Assembly: GCA_028718905.1 (NCBI GenBank)
Contig: JAQUKV010000002.1
Coordinates: forward strand, 1 to 64,000
DNA: 64,000 nucleotides
Reading direction: 5' to 3'
Source: Candidatus Peribacteraceae bacterium
Lineage (GTDB): Bacteria; Patescibacteriota; Gracilibacteria; Peribacterales; Peribacteraceae
How positions within the stretch are numbered: the first letter of the stretch is position 1; every line of letters begins with the position of its first letter. Below the pieces are notes generated by a model. The model was not told the DNA's origin. It did not search any database and saw only the letters and a program-made list of their open reading frames with translations. Below, piece after piece: positions 8,270 through 16,629 of this stretch. The position numbers and the translations under genes are program-made.

Positions 8270-10129
8270 ATGCGATCGATGACCACCGATGAAATCCGGC
8301 AGGCCTACCTGAACTTCTTCAGCAAGGAAGGCCACGCCGTGATCCCGGGTGCCTCCCTGATTCCGGAAAATGACCCCACCGTGCTCTTCACCACGGCCGG
8401 CATGCACCCGCTGGTGCCCTACCTGCTCGGCGAGACGCATCCTGCTGGCAAGCGCCTCTGCGACGTGCAGAAGTGCATCCGCACGCAGGATATCGACGAA
8501 GTGGGCGATGCCTCGCACCTAACCTTCTTCGAAATGCTGGGCAACTGGAGTCTGGGGGATTACTTCAAACAGGGAGCCATCACAATGAGTTTCACATTCC
8601 TCACGGATGTCCTGCAGATTCCCGTTTCGATGCTGGCCGTGACGTGCTTCGCAGGAGACGAGGACGCACCCAAGGACGAGGAATCGGCGCAGATCTGGGA
8701 AAACATCGGCATCCCCCCCGAGCGTATCGGTTTCCTGCCCAAGACCAAGAACTGGTGGGGCCCCGCCGGCCAGACCGGCCCGTGCGGACCCGACACCGAG
8801 ATGTTCATCTGGGCGGGAAACGGAGAGCCGAAAGGAAATCCGGCCACACATGACAGCGAGTGGATGGAGATCTGGAACGACGTCTTCATGCAGTACAACA
8901 AGAAGGCGGACGGAGCCTTTGCGCCACTGAAGCAACGGAACGTGGATACGGGCATGGGTCTGGAGCGGGCTGCAAAAGTGCTGCAGGGAGTCAAAAGCGT
9001 GTACGAGACAGATGCGTTTCGCCCGATCATGGAAACGATCAGCAATCTGCTCCATCTCCCAGAAAACAAAATGAAATTTTCCGAGGTGGGCAGTGAGGAA
9101 GAGCGCAGAAAAGTCGAAGAACAATTTCAAAAACATCCTCGCATCATTTGCGATCATCTGAGAGCTGCCACATTCATGATTGTTGATGGCGTTCGTCCTT
9201 CCAATGTCGATCAGGGCTATGTTCTCCGTCGTCTCATTCGCCGAGCAATCCGCTCTGCTTGGCGCATTTCTAAAGAGAGTGAGCACTTATTCACCACTCC
9301 CATCATTGAATCCATTGTCACTTCGTACAAGAAAACCTACCCATCACTGCATGAACAGGAAAAACTGATTTGCTCTGTCGTGACACAGGAAGAGGAACAG
9401 TTTAAAAAAACTCTCGCAGAAGGTCTAAAGCAGTTTAATAAAAGTGCCACTGATCATATCGATGGCCTGACGGCTTTTCATTTGTATGACACGTACGGAT
9501 TTCCGCTAGAGCTCACTATGGAACTGGCAAAAGAGCGTGGGAAAATGGTAGATGTGGATGGATACAAAAAAGCTTTTGCAGAGCACCAGGCGCTCTCCCG
9601 CGCCGGAGCGGAAGCCAAATTCAAAGGCGGCCTGCAGGATCACAGCAACGAAACCACCAAGCTGCATACGGCGACCCACCTGCTCGATGCGGCGCTCCGG
9701 AAGGTCCTCGGCGATCACGTCTTCCAGAAAGGATCGAACATCACGGCGGAACGGCTGCGGTTCGACTTTTCGCATCCGGACAAGATGACGCCGGAGCAGG
9801 TGAAGGAAGTCGAGCGGCTGGTGAACGAATCCATCGCGGCGGATCTGCCGGTGACCTATCACGTCACGGATGTGGAAGGGGCCAAAAAGGAAGGGGCGAT
9901 CGGCGTTTTCGATGCGCGGTACGGAGCCGAAGTGAAGGTCTACACGGTCGGCGCGAAGAAAGGGATCGTCAGCAAAGAGATCTGCGGCGGACCGCACGTG
10001 GCCCGCACCGGAATGCTGGGAGCATTCAAAATCCTCAAGGAAGAGAGTTCCTCGGCGGGCATCAGGCGGATTAAAGCGATCCTGAATGGAGGAACGAAAG
10101 AAATTGAAGTGGCGAAGGAAGAGCGGTAA
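8270..10129 (+). CDS. alaS: Alanyl-tRNA synthetase, short form
   Basis: Charges tRNA-Ala. About 619 residues against about 870 in typical bacteria. The class II catalytic core (GHAVIPGASLIPENDPTVLF, FFEMLGNWSLGDYF) and the editing/SAD domain with its zinc site (CGGPHVARTG) are present, but the protein ends right after it: the C-Ala/DHHA1 domain is missing, as in other reduced CPR genomes. The start at 8270 (MRSMTTDE) is chosen because TATTCT ends 10 bases upstream; ATG 8279 is also possible, and the frame is open back to 8171. The segment from about 9080 to 9600 is visibly more AT-rich than both flanks. Confidence 0.95.
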   Translation: MRSMTTDEIRQAYLNFFSKEGHAVIPGASLIPENDPTVLFTTAGMHPLVPYLLGETHPAGKRLCDVQKCIRTQDIDEVGDASHLTFFEMLGNWSLGDYFKQGAITMSFTFLTDVLQIPVSMLAVTCFAGDEDAPKDEESAQIWENIGIPPERIGFLPKTKNWWGPAGQTGPCGPDTEMFIWAGNGEPKGNPATHDSEWMEIWNDVFMQYNKKADGAFAPLKQRNVDTGMGLERAAKVLQGVKSVYETDAFRPIMETISNLLHLPENKMKFSEVGSEEERRKVEEQFQKHPRIICDHLRAATFMIVDGVRPSNVDQGYVLRRLIRRAIRSAWRISKESEHLFTTPIIESIVTSYKKTYPSLHEQEKLICSVVTQEEEQFKKTLAEGLKQFNKSATDHIDGLTAFHLYDTYGFPLELTMELAKERGKMVDVDGYKKAFAEHQALSRAGAEAKFKGGLQDHSNETTKLHTATHLLDAALRKVLGDHVFQKGSNITAERLRFDFSHPDKMTPEQVKEVERLVNESIAADLPVTYHVTDVEGAKKEGAIGVFDARYGAEVKVYTVGAKKGIVSKEICGGPHVARTGMLGAFKILKEESSSAGIRRIKAILNGGTKEIEVAKEER

Positions 10130-10134
10130 TTTTT

Positions 10135-10289
10135 GCCTCACCCCCCAACCCCCTCTCCCTCCTGCAACGATTCCTGCAGGGAGAGGGGGCGCACCTTTCG
10201 TGCTTTCAGGCCTTCTAAGGATGACAAAGTGTGCCCCCTCTCCGGTTGGCGTTGGGGTGGGATCGGAGAGGGGGATAGAGGGTGAGGCA
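10135..10289. repeat. GC-rich dispersed inverted repeat, copy 1
   Basis: Begins GCCTCACCCCC and ends GGGTGAGGC, with internal CCCCTCTCC/GGAGAGGGG pairs, so the whole unit can fold back. It fills the gap between alaS and the next gene. Much of it is the reverse complement of the copy at 62772-62963, including the stretch with GACAAAGTGTGCC. Confidence 0.75.
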
Positions 10290-10309
10290 GAGCCGGAAAA
10301 TGCTGTACC

Positions 10310-11539
10310 ATGGCTCTGACCTCCGTGCGTTCCCGCATTCTCATCACCGCGCTGCTCCTCGCACTCCCGATGATCGCATCGGCTGAGCAGCAGACCATGC
10401 TCACTCTGAACAACCGCACCGAGCAGGCGCAGTGGAACACCATCGGCCTTCCGCACGTTTCGCTGCTCCCGAACGGCATTCACATTCAGACAAACTCACA
10501 GAAAGGAACACTCTCCCGCCCGCTGTCGCTTTCGCACGGCGTCGACGTGGTGACCGTTTACTACACCAGCCCGCGCGGGGCATCTCTCTCGTTCATCTGG
10601 CAAAGCAAAGGGAGTGCCGCCGGCACCTATCTGCAGATCCCCGTCACGCTGAAACCGAGCTCCTCCTCCACATCAATCATCGTGGATATGAGCGCAATCG
10701 GAGGATGGGATCCTCACGCTTCCGCAATCGGCTTTCAGCTGCCGCCGGATACGGACATCGTCTTTCACGGCATCGAGCTGCAAGGATGGAGCGTTGCAGA
10801 GAAGCTGTCCGAAGCGGTGAAGTGTTTCTGGACCTTCGACGGGCTCACGGCCCACAGTATCAACTTCTTCTGGGGCCCCCTGCTCTGCTCCACCCCGGTC
10901 TCGCGCACCGCCCTTTTTCATAACCAGCCGCCCATCGCCCATTCCGGCATGCGCACGATCTATGCGCTGCTTGCGGTCGGCGTCCTGATCATCACATTCC
11001 GCGCCTGGCGCAAGCGCGACGAACATCTGCCCGGACGCATCCTCGCCGGATCGGCGGCGCTCTTCTTTGTCTGCTGGATCTTCCTCGATATCCGCATGAG
11101 CGCCGAGCTGATCGCCACCTGGACGTACGACGTGCGTTCCTACCTTCTGCAGCCCGTGGGCAAGCGCACCTTCCGCAAGATCAATTTCCTGTCCGACTTC
11201 GCTCTGGCGTCCCGCGGGATAGTGGCTGATCAGCCCCGCTACGTCTTTCTGGCCCCGACCACCGATACATTCATGAACTTCATGCGCTACCAGACGTACC
11301 CGAGTGAGCCCGTGGGGCCAGCCGGCGGTTCCGGCGCCTCCCTCTGGCTCGTCTACGAGCGGCCGGACCTGCAGTTCAGTACGGACGGCCGGATTGTGGA
11401 GAAGGGTGTGCCGATTTCTCCGGTCGGCCAGATCGTCCACGAATTCATGAACGGCACGTTCATCTTCCGCGTGACGCCGCCGCAACCTGCGACAGGCAAC
11501 GTGCCGCCCGTTCCTTCGTCCTCCAAAAACAAGCCATGA
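10310..11539 (+). CDS. Membrane-anchored hypothetical protein with signal peptide
   Basis: 409 residues: an N-terminal signal peptide (about residues 8-25, ending in ASA), a beta-rich extracytoplasmic domain to about residue 210, two transmembrane helices (about 222-240 and 250-268), and a second domain with a proline-rich end. No family recognised. The stop overlaps the next gene's start (ATGA), so the pair is translationally coupled and the two proteins probably act together in surface polymer assembly. That role is inferred only from the partner. Confidence 0.6.
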   Translation: MALTSVRSRILITALLLALPMIASAEQQTMLTLNNRTEQAQWNTIGLPHVSLLPNGIHIQTNSQKGTLSRPLSLSHGVDVVTVYYTSPRGASLSFIWQSKGSAAGTYLQIPVTLKPSSSSTSIIVDMSAIGGWDPHASAIGFQLPPDTDIVFHGIELQGWSVAEKLSEAVKCFWTFDGLTAHSINFFWGPLLCSTPVSRTALFHNQPPIAHSGMRTIYALLAVGVLIITFRAWRKRDEHLPGRILAGSAALFFVCWIFLDIRMSAELIATWTYDVRSYLLQPVGKRTFRKINFLSDFALASRGIVADQPRYVFLAPTTDTFMNFMRYQTYPSEPVGPAGGSGASLWLVYERPDLQFSTDGRIVEKGVPISPVGQIVHEFMNGTFIFRVTPPQPATGNVPPVPSSSKNKP

Positions 11540-12939
11540 CCTTCCTCTGGTTCGGCATCGGCATCATCCTCCCCGCCTTCACGGGTTGGCTCCTCGTGCG
11601 GCTCTGCGAGGGACGGCACCTGGTTCTCTTCGCACCGGAGCGTTGGGCACTCGGGTTTCTGCTGGGTCTGACCGGCACGATGTTCGTGACCTTCCTTGCA
11701 CACATCGCCGGACTCATCCTCTTCACCCGTCTCGGGTTTCTCTCCGTGCAGGTGACCTTCGCCCTTCTTCTCATCCTCGCCCGTTTCCTTCAATGGAAAT
11801 TCTCCCCACGCCCTACGCCCTACGCCCCACCCCACACCTCCTCCTCCGTTCGTCCGTGGCTCACCTTCCTTCTCATCCTGCTCACGGTCTGGACCATTGC
11901 GAAGATCGCGCTCGGCACGTTCATCCTCGTCTCGACCCCGCCGTATTTCGATGACACGCTCAAAAACTGGAACTATCGCGCAAAAGTATTCACCCTCACG
12001 CACCGGCTCGATATCGGCACAACACCGGAGGAAAACGGCTCCCTCAGCGGCTACCCGCCAACAGTCCCGCTCTCCAAGGCATGGCTCGCCACCCTCTCCG
12101 GTCAGTGGAATGAGGGTCTCATGAACAGCATCCACATCGTCTGGTTCCTCGTCGCGCTGATCCTGCTCTACTGTGCGCTGCGCCATCGCGCATCCATGCC
12201 TTGGGCACTGCTCGGAACCTACCTGCTCGCCAGCCTGCCGCTCTACCTGTTCGACGGCCTGAATGCGTACGCGGATGTCTTTCTCTCGGCACATCTGCTG
12301 GCCGCGGTCACACTGACGACGCGGGGACTGACGGAAACGGATGCCCGTCGAAGAGGCAGTCTGCTGCGTCTTGCCGCACTCGCAACCGGCCTGCTCGTCA
12401 TCACCAAGAATGAAGCGCTGGTGCTCTACCTGCCCCTCCTCATCGCCATCCTCATCGGCGGGCTCGCGTTCCTGCACCGCAGGAACCGCATGTCACGCAG
12501 GGAAATCCAACACATTCTCGCATGGACGGCGGGATGGCTGTTCGCCATTGGTGCGCCGTGGATTCTCTTCAAGTGGACGCACGGACTCACGTTCGGCAAT
12601 GCCAAATCGCTTTCCGGAAGTTACTCCTTCGGCTGGCAGCCGGGTGTGCCGTACGTCCTGTGGGTGAACACGTTCTTCGAGGGCAACTGGCACCTGCTCT
12701 TCCCGCTCCTGCTGCTCCTCCTCGTGATCGGACACAAACATCTCTTGCGATCAATCATGGCTCCCCTCGCGCTCTTCGTGCTCGCTGCGACCCTGTTGCA
12801 GACAGGCCTCTTTCTCTTCACCTCCCTCTCCGCGGAGGCGCTGCGGCAGACCGGACTCGCACGCGGATTCGTGCAACTGGCCCCGCTCGCGGTGCTGCTG
12901 ACAACACTTCTGATGCGGGATACTCTCCGCAAGGAGTGA
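11536..12939 (+). CDS. Polytopic membrane protein, GT-C-like
   Basis: 467 residues with about ten to twelve hydrophobic helices. An early loop (about 135-170) contains YFDDTLKNWNYRAK and a later YPPTVPLSKAW, resembling the acidic first loop and the KPPG-like region of GT-C glycosyltransferases. Another long helix-loop region lies around residues 270-300. It is coupled by ATGA overlap to the preceding gene. Donor and acceptor are unknown; a flippase or ligase-like membrane enzyme is the alternative. Confidence 0.55.
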   Translation: MTFLWFGIGIILPAFTGWLLVRLCEGRHLVLFAPERWALGFLLGLTGTMFVTFLAHIAGLILFTRLGFLSVQVTFALLLILARFLQWKFSPRPTPYAPPHTSSSVRPWLTFLLILLTVWTIAKIALGTFILVSTPPYFDDTLKNWNYRAKVFTLTHRLDIGTTPEENGSLSGYPPTVPLSKAWLATLSGQWNEGLMNSIHIVWFLVALILLYCALRHRASMPWALLGTYLLASLPLYLFDGLNAYADVFLSAHLLAAVTLTTRGLTETDARRRGSLLRLAALATGLLVITKNEALVLYLPLLIAILIGGLAFLHRRNRMSRREIQHILAWTAGWLFAIGAPWILFKWTHGLTFGNAKSLSGSYSFGWQPGVPYVLWVNTFFEGNWHLLFPLLLLLLVIGHKHLLRSIMAPLALFVLAATLLQTGLFLFTSLSAEALRQTGLARGFVQLAPLAVLLTTLLMRDTLRKE

Positions 12940-12975
12940 GCGAATAAAGGATCGTGACCCTTCGCCGCCTTGCTG

Positions 12976-12981
12976 TATACT
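12976..12981 (+). promoter_or_regulatory. -10 hexamer TATACT
   Basis: Ends 10 bases before the ATG at 12992, compatible with a transcript of near-zero leader length. Confidence 0.6.
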
Positions 12982-12991
12982 CGCTGCCGTT

Positions 12992-14260
12992 ATGCCATCG
13001 TACGCCGCCTTCCTCGGTCACCAGCCCCGCATCTCCCTCGCAGAGCTCTCGGCCAGCGTGCCGGGCTTCGTCCTGCGCTCGGTCGTGAAAGATTCCATCG
13101 TGCTCTTCGACAGTCCGGTGGAACTGGACAGCGCATTTCTCGATACGCTCGGCGGCATCGTGATTCTGGCACGACGCGTGACCGATCAGGCGGTGACGCT
13201 CGCGGAAGTGCCTTCCATTCTCTTAAGCGAACTCAAAGATGCAAAACGGGGCAAGGTCGTGTTCGCGCTGCGCACATTCCTGATACCCAGGCAGACCATT
13301 CACACCCTGTACCGCCAGTGCAAAGAGTCGCTCAGAAAACAGGGACGCCCGTGCCGCTATGTGGGCAGCGAACGTGAACCGGCGGCGACCGTGCTCCTGC
13401 GGGACGCAGGACTCTTGGACCCCAAACGGGGCTGCGAGCTCGTTCTGCTGCCCGAAGGCGACGAAGAGGAAAACGCCTCGCTCTGGGTCGGCCGCACCGT
13501 GGCCGCACAGGACGTGAACGCCTACACGAAGCGGGATATCGGCAAGCCCGTGCGCGATACGACGGTGGGTCTGCTCCCTCCCAAGCTCGCGCAGATTCTG
13601 CTCAATCTGGGCGCGTGGCTGGCGCGCGGAGGCACGACGCCCATGCCGGATCCCGCGCTCAAAAAAACCAAAAAAGCCGATCCGCTCACGGTCTTCGATC
13701 CCTTCTGCGGGACGGGCGTGATCCCGATGGAATGTCTGGTGCGCGGATGGCACGTGTACGCTTCGGATCTGGCGCAGAAAGCGGTGAACGGAACCGAGAA
13801 GAATCTGGAGTGGCTGCGCAAGGAACTGAAGATCTTCAAGAAAGACGCGGATGCGACCGTGTGGAAGCAGGACGCCACCAAGCCGTTTGTCCTGAAGACG
13901 CCGCCGGATCTGATCGTGACCGAAACCACGCTCGGCCCCGCGCTGGAGGACCGCCCGTCGCAGAAGTCCGCCGCCAAGATGAAGACGGAGCTCGAAAAGA
14001 TCGAAGCCGCATTCATCGAGAATTGCAGCCACACGCTCCCCGGCGTACCGCTGGCCCTCACGTGGCCATTCTGGAAGATCAAGAACGAAACGATCTTCCT
14101 CGATCGCGCATGGGAAGCCGTGCACAAAACGGGCTACATGGCCACTCTGCCGCCGGGCATCGCGCCCAGCCGCGAAGAGCGACTGTCGCTTCTGTACCGC
14201 CGCCCGGATCAGTACGTAGGCCGCGAAATCGTGCTGCTGCTGCCGAGAAAAAGGAAGTAA
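12992..14260 (+). CDS. Trm11/THUMP-type RNA N2-guanosine methyltransferase-like protein
   Basis: 422 residues. The N-terminus (YAAFLGHQPRISLAEL) matches the opening of TRM11/COG1041 proteins. The C-terminal Rossmann methyltransferase has the SAM motif DPFCGTGVIPMECL and an acidic turn ASDLAQKAV. The catalytic NPPY/DPPY motif is replaced by TETTLGP, a variant that could change base specificity or activity. Relatives methylate G10 in tRNA, so a tRNA target is likely but unproven. It lies just upstream of the tRNA-Asn gene, on the same strand. Confidence 0.75.
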   Translation: MPSYAAFLGHQPRISLAELSASVPGFVLRSVVKDSIVLFDSPVELDSAFLDTLGGIVILARRVTDQAVTLAEVPSILLSELKDAKRGKVVFALRTFLIPRQTIHTLYRQCKESLRKQGRPCRYVGSEREPAATVLLRDAGLLDPKRGCELVLLPEGDEEENASLWVGRTVAAQDVNAYTKRDIGKPVRDTTVGLLPPKLAQILLNLGAWLARGGTTPMPDPALKKTKKADPLTVFDPFCGTGVIPMECLVRGWHVYASDLAQKAVNGTEKNLEWLRKELKIFKKDADATVWKQDATKPFVLKTPPDLIVTETTLGPALEDRPSQKSAAKMKTELEKIEAAFIENCSHTLPGVPLALTWPFWKIKNETIFLDRAWEAVHKTGYMATLPPGIAPSREERLSLLYRRPDQYVGREIVLLLPRKRK

Positions 14261-14292
14261 CGGTTTCCGCTACCTTTTGGGCTCCAACTTCG

Positions 14293-14298
14293 TATAAT
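14293..14298 (+). promoter_or_regulatory. -10 hexamer TATAAT upstream of tRNA-Asn
   Basis: A consensus TATAAT 30 bases before the mature tRNA 5' end. No good -35 is visible at normal spacing. Confidence 0.6.
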
Positions 14299-14375
14299 GC
14301 CGGTGCGTTCCGTTCTTTGCATCAACGTTCCCCTGTAGCTCAATGGTAGAGCAATCGGCTGTGAACACTTCTCAT

Positions 14376-14381
14376 GGTATA
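14376..14381 (+). promoter_or_regulatory. -10 hexamer TATACT inside the intron
   Basis: Ends 11 bases before the HNH gene ATG at 14393, so the endonuclease may be expressed from its own promoter rather than from the tRNA precursor. Confidence 0.45.
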
Positions 14382-14392
14382 CTCACGTGTGT

Positions 14393-14716
14393 ATGCCGGA
14401 GAAACGTACCTACGCCGACCGTGCGATGTATCTGAAGAAAGCGGTGGCCAATCGACGAAGGAAACTTCGCGAAATGGTGATCGCGTACAAAGGAGGAAAG
14501 TGCGTCATTTGTGGATATCACAAGTACAATGGCGCCTTCGCTCTCCATCACATTGATGGAAGCAAAAAAGAATTCGGACTTTCCGCACGAGGAGTAACCC
14601 GCTCATGGAACAAAGTGAGACGTGAGGCGAATAAGTGCGTCCTCGTTTGTACAAATTGTCATCAGGAATTGCATGGCGGCGTAACGCAGCTTCCCAGGGA
14701 AATCCTGGGTCGATAA
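14393..14716 (+). CDS. HNH homing endonuclease of the intron
   Basis: 107 residues from the ATG (MPEKRTYADRAMYLKK). HNH fold with two zinc knuckles: CVICGYHK, then the catalytic LHHIDGS segment, then CTNCHQELHGG. Such enzymes cut intronless alleles and promote intron spread; here the target would be an uninterrupted tRNA-Asn gene. The frame is open two codons upstream (GTG 14387). The last codons overlap the intron's guide sequence and P2 hairpin, so the coding sequence and the RNA fold constrain each other. Confidence 0.9.
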   Translation: MPEKRTYADRAMYLKKAVANRRRKLREMVIAYKGGKCVICGYHKYNGAFALHHIDGSKKEFGLSARGVTRSWNKVRREANKCVLVCTNCHQELHGGVTQLPREILGR

Positions 14717-14812
14717 CGAGGTGAATTGCTGGAAACCCTCCTCCCGCACATGCGGGAAAGGGCAATCAGCAGCCAAGCCTTGATTCCATAGGAATCTCGG
14801 AAGGTTCAGAGA

Positions 14813-16450
14813 CTATCCCTCACGGGAGTAGTCCCGCACTCTTGCACAGCAAAAGCGCGGGACGAAGCGCCTCGCACCCTGCACACACGGTGATGGGTGA
14901 TGATATAGTCCACGCCGTCTGGAAACAGATGGATACGTGTAACCGATTGGTTGCTGGTTCGAGTCCAGCCGGGGGAGCCAATCTTGAGTTTCGTTACAAT
15001 AGGCTATCCCTTCAAAGGGAGTTTTTAGCTTGTAGTCCAGCTTTTCGCCCTTCACAGATGCGTTAGCAAGTACAAATCGGAGCAGTCTGTTCTTTTGGTC
15101 GGGTTGCGAACGTGTGAAAAGCTCTTCTGCGCGTTTTGCCAGTTCTAATAGGTAAGAACACGAAATAAGGAAGACTTCATCGGCTTCTTGGTGCGACTTC
15201 AATTCTTCAACTAGGTCGGCTTCTTGCTGCTTGTATTCCTCAATCATTTTGTCGTACTCATCCGTCGTAATACGCCCATCCAGTCTGTCTTCGTACATGA
15301 CCTTCTTGCGTTCACGGATTTTTTTGAGTGAGGCGTTGATGCGTTTTACATTCTGTTCGTAAAAGTCCTGTTCGTCTTCATGGATTGCAGACAGCTTGCT
15401 TTTGAGGTCTTCAACCACTTCCGCAGGAATGGTCAATTTTGCAAAAATCTTTCCAGCCTGTTTCAGTAGCGTTTCTTCCTTTACGTGTACTGCCTTGCAG
15501 TTATGACAACGCACGTAATTGATGTTCTTTGATGAGTAAGTAGACAGATGCCAGCCACACTTGCTGCACGTTAGCAGTCGCTTGAACGCATACTTTTTCG
15601 TGCCGTACTTGAAAGGAACCTTGCCATAGCTTTCGGCTACCGCTTGGCACTTCATCCATAGCCATTTTGGTATGAGCTTGTCGTAATGATGCGGATACAA
15701 TTTGCCCTTGAATAACATTTCGCCGTAGTAGAAGGGGTTTTTTATAATCTGTTGTTCAATGTAACTGTTGTACATGGGACGCTCATTTGGTGTATTGGTA
15801 GTAAGTCCTTTGTCCCGCATTTCCTTTGCCAGCTGCTTGAACGAGTAATTGCCCGTTGAGTACATTTCAAATGCCTTGCGAACAAGCGGCGCACGTTCAT
15901 CATCCAGTTCAATCCATGCCTTACCTTCGGCTGTCTTCGTATTCAGATAGCCGCATGGTGCTTTCGTAGCCCACTCGCCATTTTTTAGTTTCCGCGCCCA
16001 TGTGTTTGCCCCGTCTTCTTGCAAATTGTTGAGGTATTGTTTCGCTAGAAATACTTTCAAGTCCCAGTTCTGAATGTCCCTTCCATACGACTTATCGGTT
16101 AGTACCAACCTATCATGTACGAAGTGCAGCTCTTTACTGTCTTCTACGCGCAGGTTTTCCAGCATAACGGCATCACGAAAATTGCGGGTTGTGCGGTCTA
16201 CCCTGTACGCAAGGATGCCTTTGATGTCTGGGTTGTCCTGTACAAACTCAATCATTTCATCAAATTTCTTACGGATTTTATGACCTGCCGATTCGTGGAA
16301 CACAAATTCTTTCACAATTTCAATACCTTGCTTCTTGGCATATTCGTGTAGCGTATCCAGCTGGTTATTCAGTGACAACCCTTCATCTTCCTGCCGCTTC
16401 GTAGAAACACGCGCCAGAATCACGCCTTTGATGTTGCGTGGTTCATCCAT
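14813..16450 (-). CDS. Large serine recombinase (integrase)
   Basis: 545 residues as it stands. Resolvase domain with catalytic Ser in ARVSTKRQ (about residue 17), the recombinase domain from about 180, a zinc ribbon (CSKCGW...CHNC) near 300-335, and a coiled-coil region after 350. The last 52 residues (from RLDSNQQP) are antisense translation of tRNA-Asn and the intron, acquired by integration; in the circular form the gene would continue after WLP into the tail stored at 25964-26076, giving about 526 residues. The ATG overlaps the stop of the excisionase gene by 8 bases (ATGGATGA). Confidence 0.93.
   Translation of the reverse strand: MDEPRNIKGVILARVSTKRQEDEGLSLNNQLDTLHEYAKKQGIEIVKEFVFHESAGHKIRKKFDEMIEFVQDNPDIKGILAYRVDRTTRNFRDAVMLENLRVEDSKELHFVHDRLVLTDKSYGRDIQNWDLKVFLAKQYLNNLQEDGANTWARKLKNGEWATKAPCGYLNTKTAEGKAWIELDDERAPLVRKAFEMYSTGNYSFKQLAKEMRDKGLTTNTPNERPMYNSYIEQQIIKNPFYYGEMLFKGKLYPHHYDKLIPKWLWMKCQAVAESYGKVPFKYGTKKYAFKRLLTCSKCGWHLSTYSSKNINYVRCHNCKAVHVKEETLLKQAGKIFAKLTIPAEVVEDLKSKLSAIHEDEQDFYEQNVKRINASLKKIRERKKVMYEDRLDGRITTDEYDKMIEEYKQQEADLVEELKSHQEADEVFLISCSYLLELAKRAEELFTRSQPDQKNRLLRFVLANASVKGEKLDYKLKTPFEGIAYCNETQDWLPRLDSNQQPIGYTYPSVSRRRGLYHHPSPCVQGARRFVPRFCCARVRDYSREG
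14971..14982 (+). other. Left attachment site (attL core) in the tRNA-Asn 3' end
   Basis: GGGGGAGCCAAT, made of the end of the acceptor stem, the CCA and two flanking bases, is repeated exactly at 26065-26076. On the minus strand it reads Trp-Leu-Pro inside the recombinase frame at both ends. Confidence 0.85.
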
Positions 16451-16616
16451 GTTTGTGCGCCTGTAAAAATGCTTCTAAGTCCTCGCGCCTGATACGCCAT
16501 TCTTTACCGAATTTATATGCTACGAGCTTCTTTGCTTTGATATTCCGATAGATGGTCATAGGGCTGACGCGGAGCAGCGCAGCAACTTCTTCGGTGAGGT
16601 AAAATTCCTTTTCCAT
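16443..16616 (-). CDS. Excisionase-like HTH protein
   Basis: 57 residues from the ATG at 16616 (MEKEFYLTEEVAALL). A winged MerR-like HTH_17 domain (VSPMTIYRNIKAKKLVAYK, then WRIRREDLEAFL). Small proteins of this family act as recombination directionality factors or regulators. It overlaps the recombinase start, so the two are co-translated and it probably steers excision. The reading frame is open 15 codons further upstream, but MEKEFY is the usual kind of start. Confidence 0.85.
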   Translation of the reverse strand: MEKEFYLTEEVAALLRVSPMTIYRNIKAKKLVAYKFGKEWRIRREDLEAFLQAHKHG

Positions 16617-16629
16617 ACTTAACAATGGT

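Larger units (their letters stand above)
14363..14939 (+). ncRNA. Group I intron with an internal HNH gene
   Basis: 577 bases. The upstream exon ends in U and the intron ends in G, as group I splicing requires. Core elements in order: P (AATTGCTGGAAACC, from 14724), Q (AATCAGCAGCCAAGCC, from 14764), R (GTTCAGAGACTATC, from 14804) and S (GATATAGTCC, 14902-14911), with GACTA/TAGTC able to form P7. A guide GCAGCT at 14686-14691 pairs with exon GGCUGU, including the required G-U at the splice site. P2 is CCCAGG/CCTGGG (14693-14709). The endonuclease ORF therefore sits inside the P1 loop. Confidence 0.9.
14329..14980 (+). tRNA. tRNA-Asn(GUU), interrupted in the anticodon by a group I intron
   Basis: The exons are 14329-14362 and 14940-14980. 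Joined, they give a 75-base tRNA: acceptor stem TCCCCTG/CGGGGGA, D arm GCTC/GAGC, anticodon stem ATCGG/CCGAT, loop CTGTTAA with anticodon GTT, T arm GCTGG TTCGAGT CCAGC, discriminator G and encoded CCA. The intron lies between U35 and U36. Without splicing the loop would misread as GTG (His), but acceptor and discriminator bases fit Asn. The 3' exon is also the left attachment site of the integrated element. Confidence 0.93.

Noticed and set aside
11353..12477. Minus-strand frame of 374 residues opposite the GT-C-like gene
   Set aside because: Low-complexity Glu/Arg/Gly composition typical of an antisense frame of a GC-rich membrane gene.
14329..14980. Reading the split tRNA as tRNA-His (GTG anticodon)
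   Set aside because: The unspliced 5' exon shows CTGTG, but splicing after U with the intron ending in G gives CTGTTAA. The G discriminator and acceptor stem also match Asn rather than His, which needs G-1 and C73.
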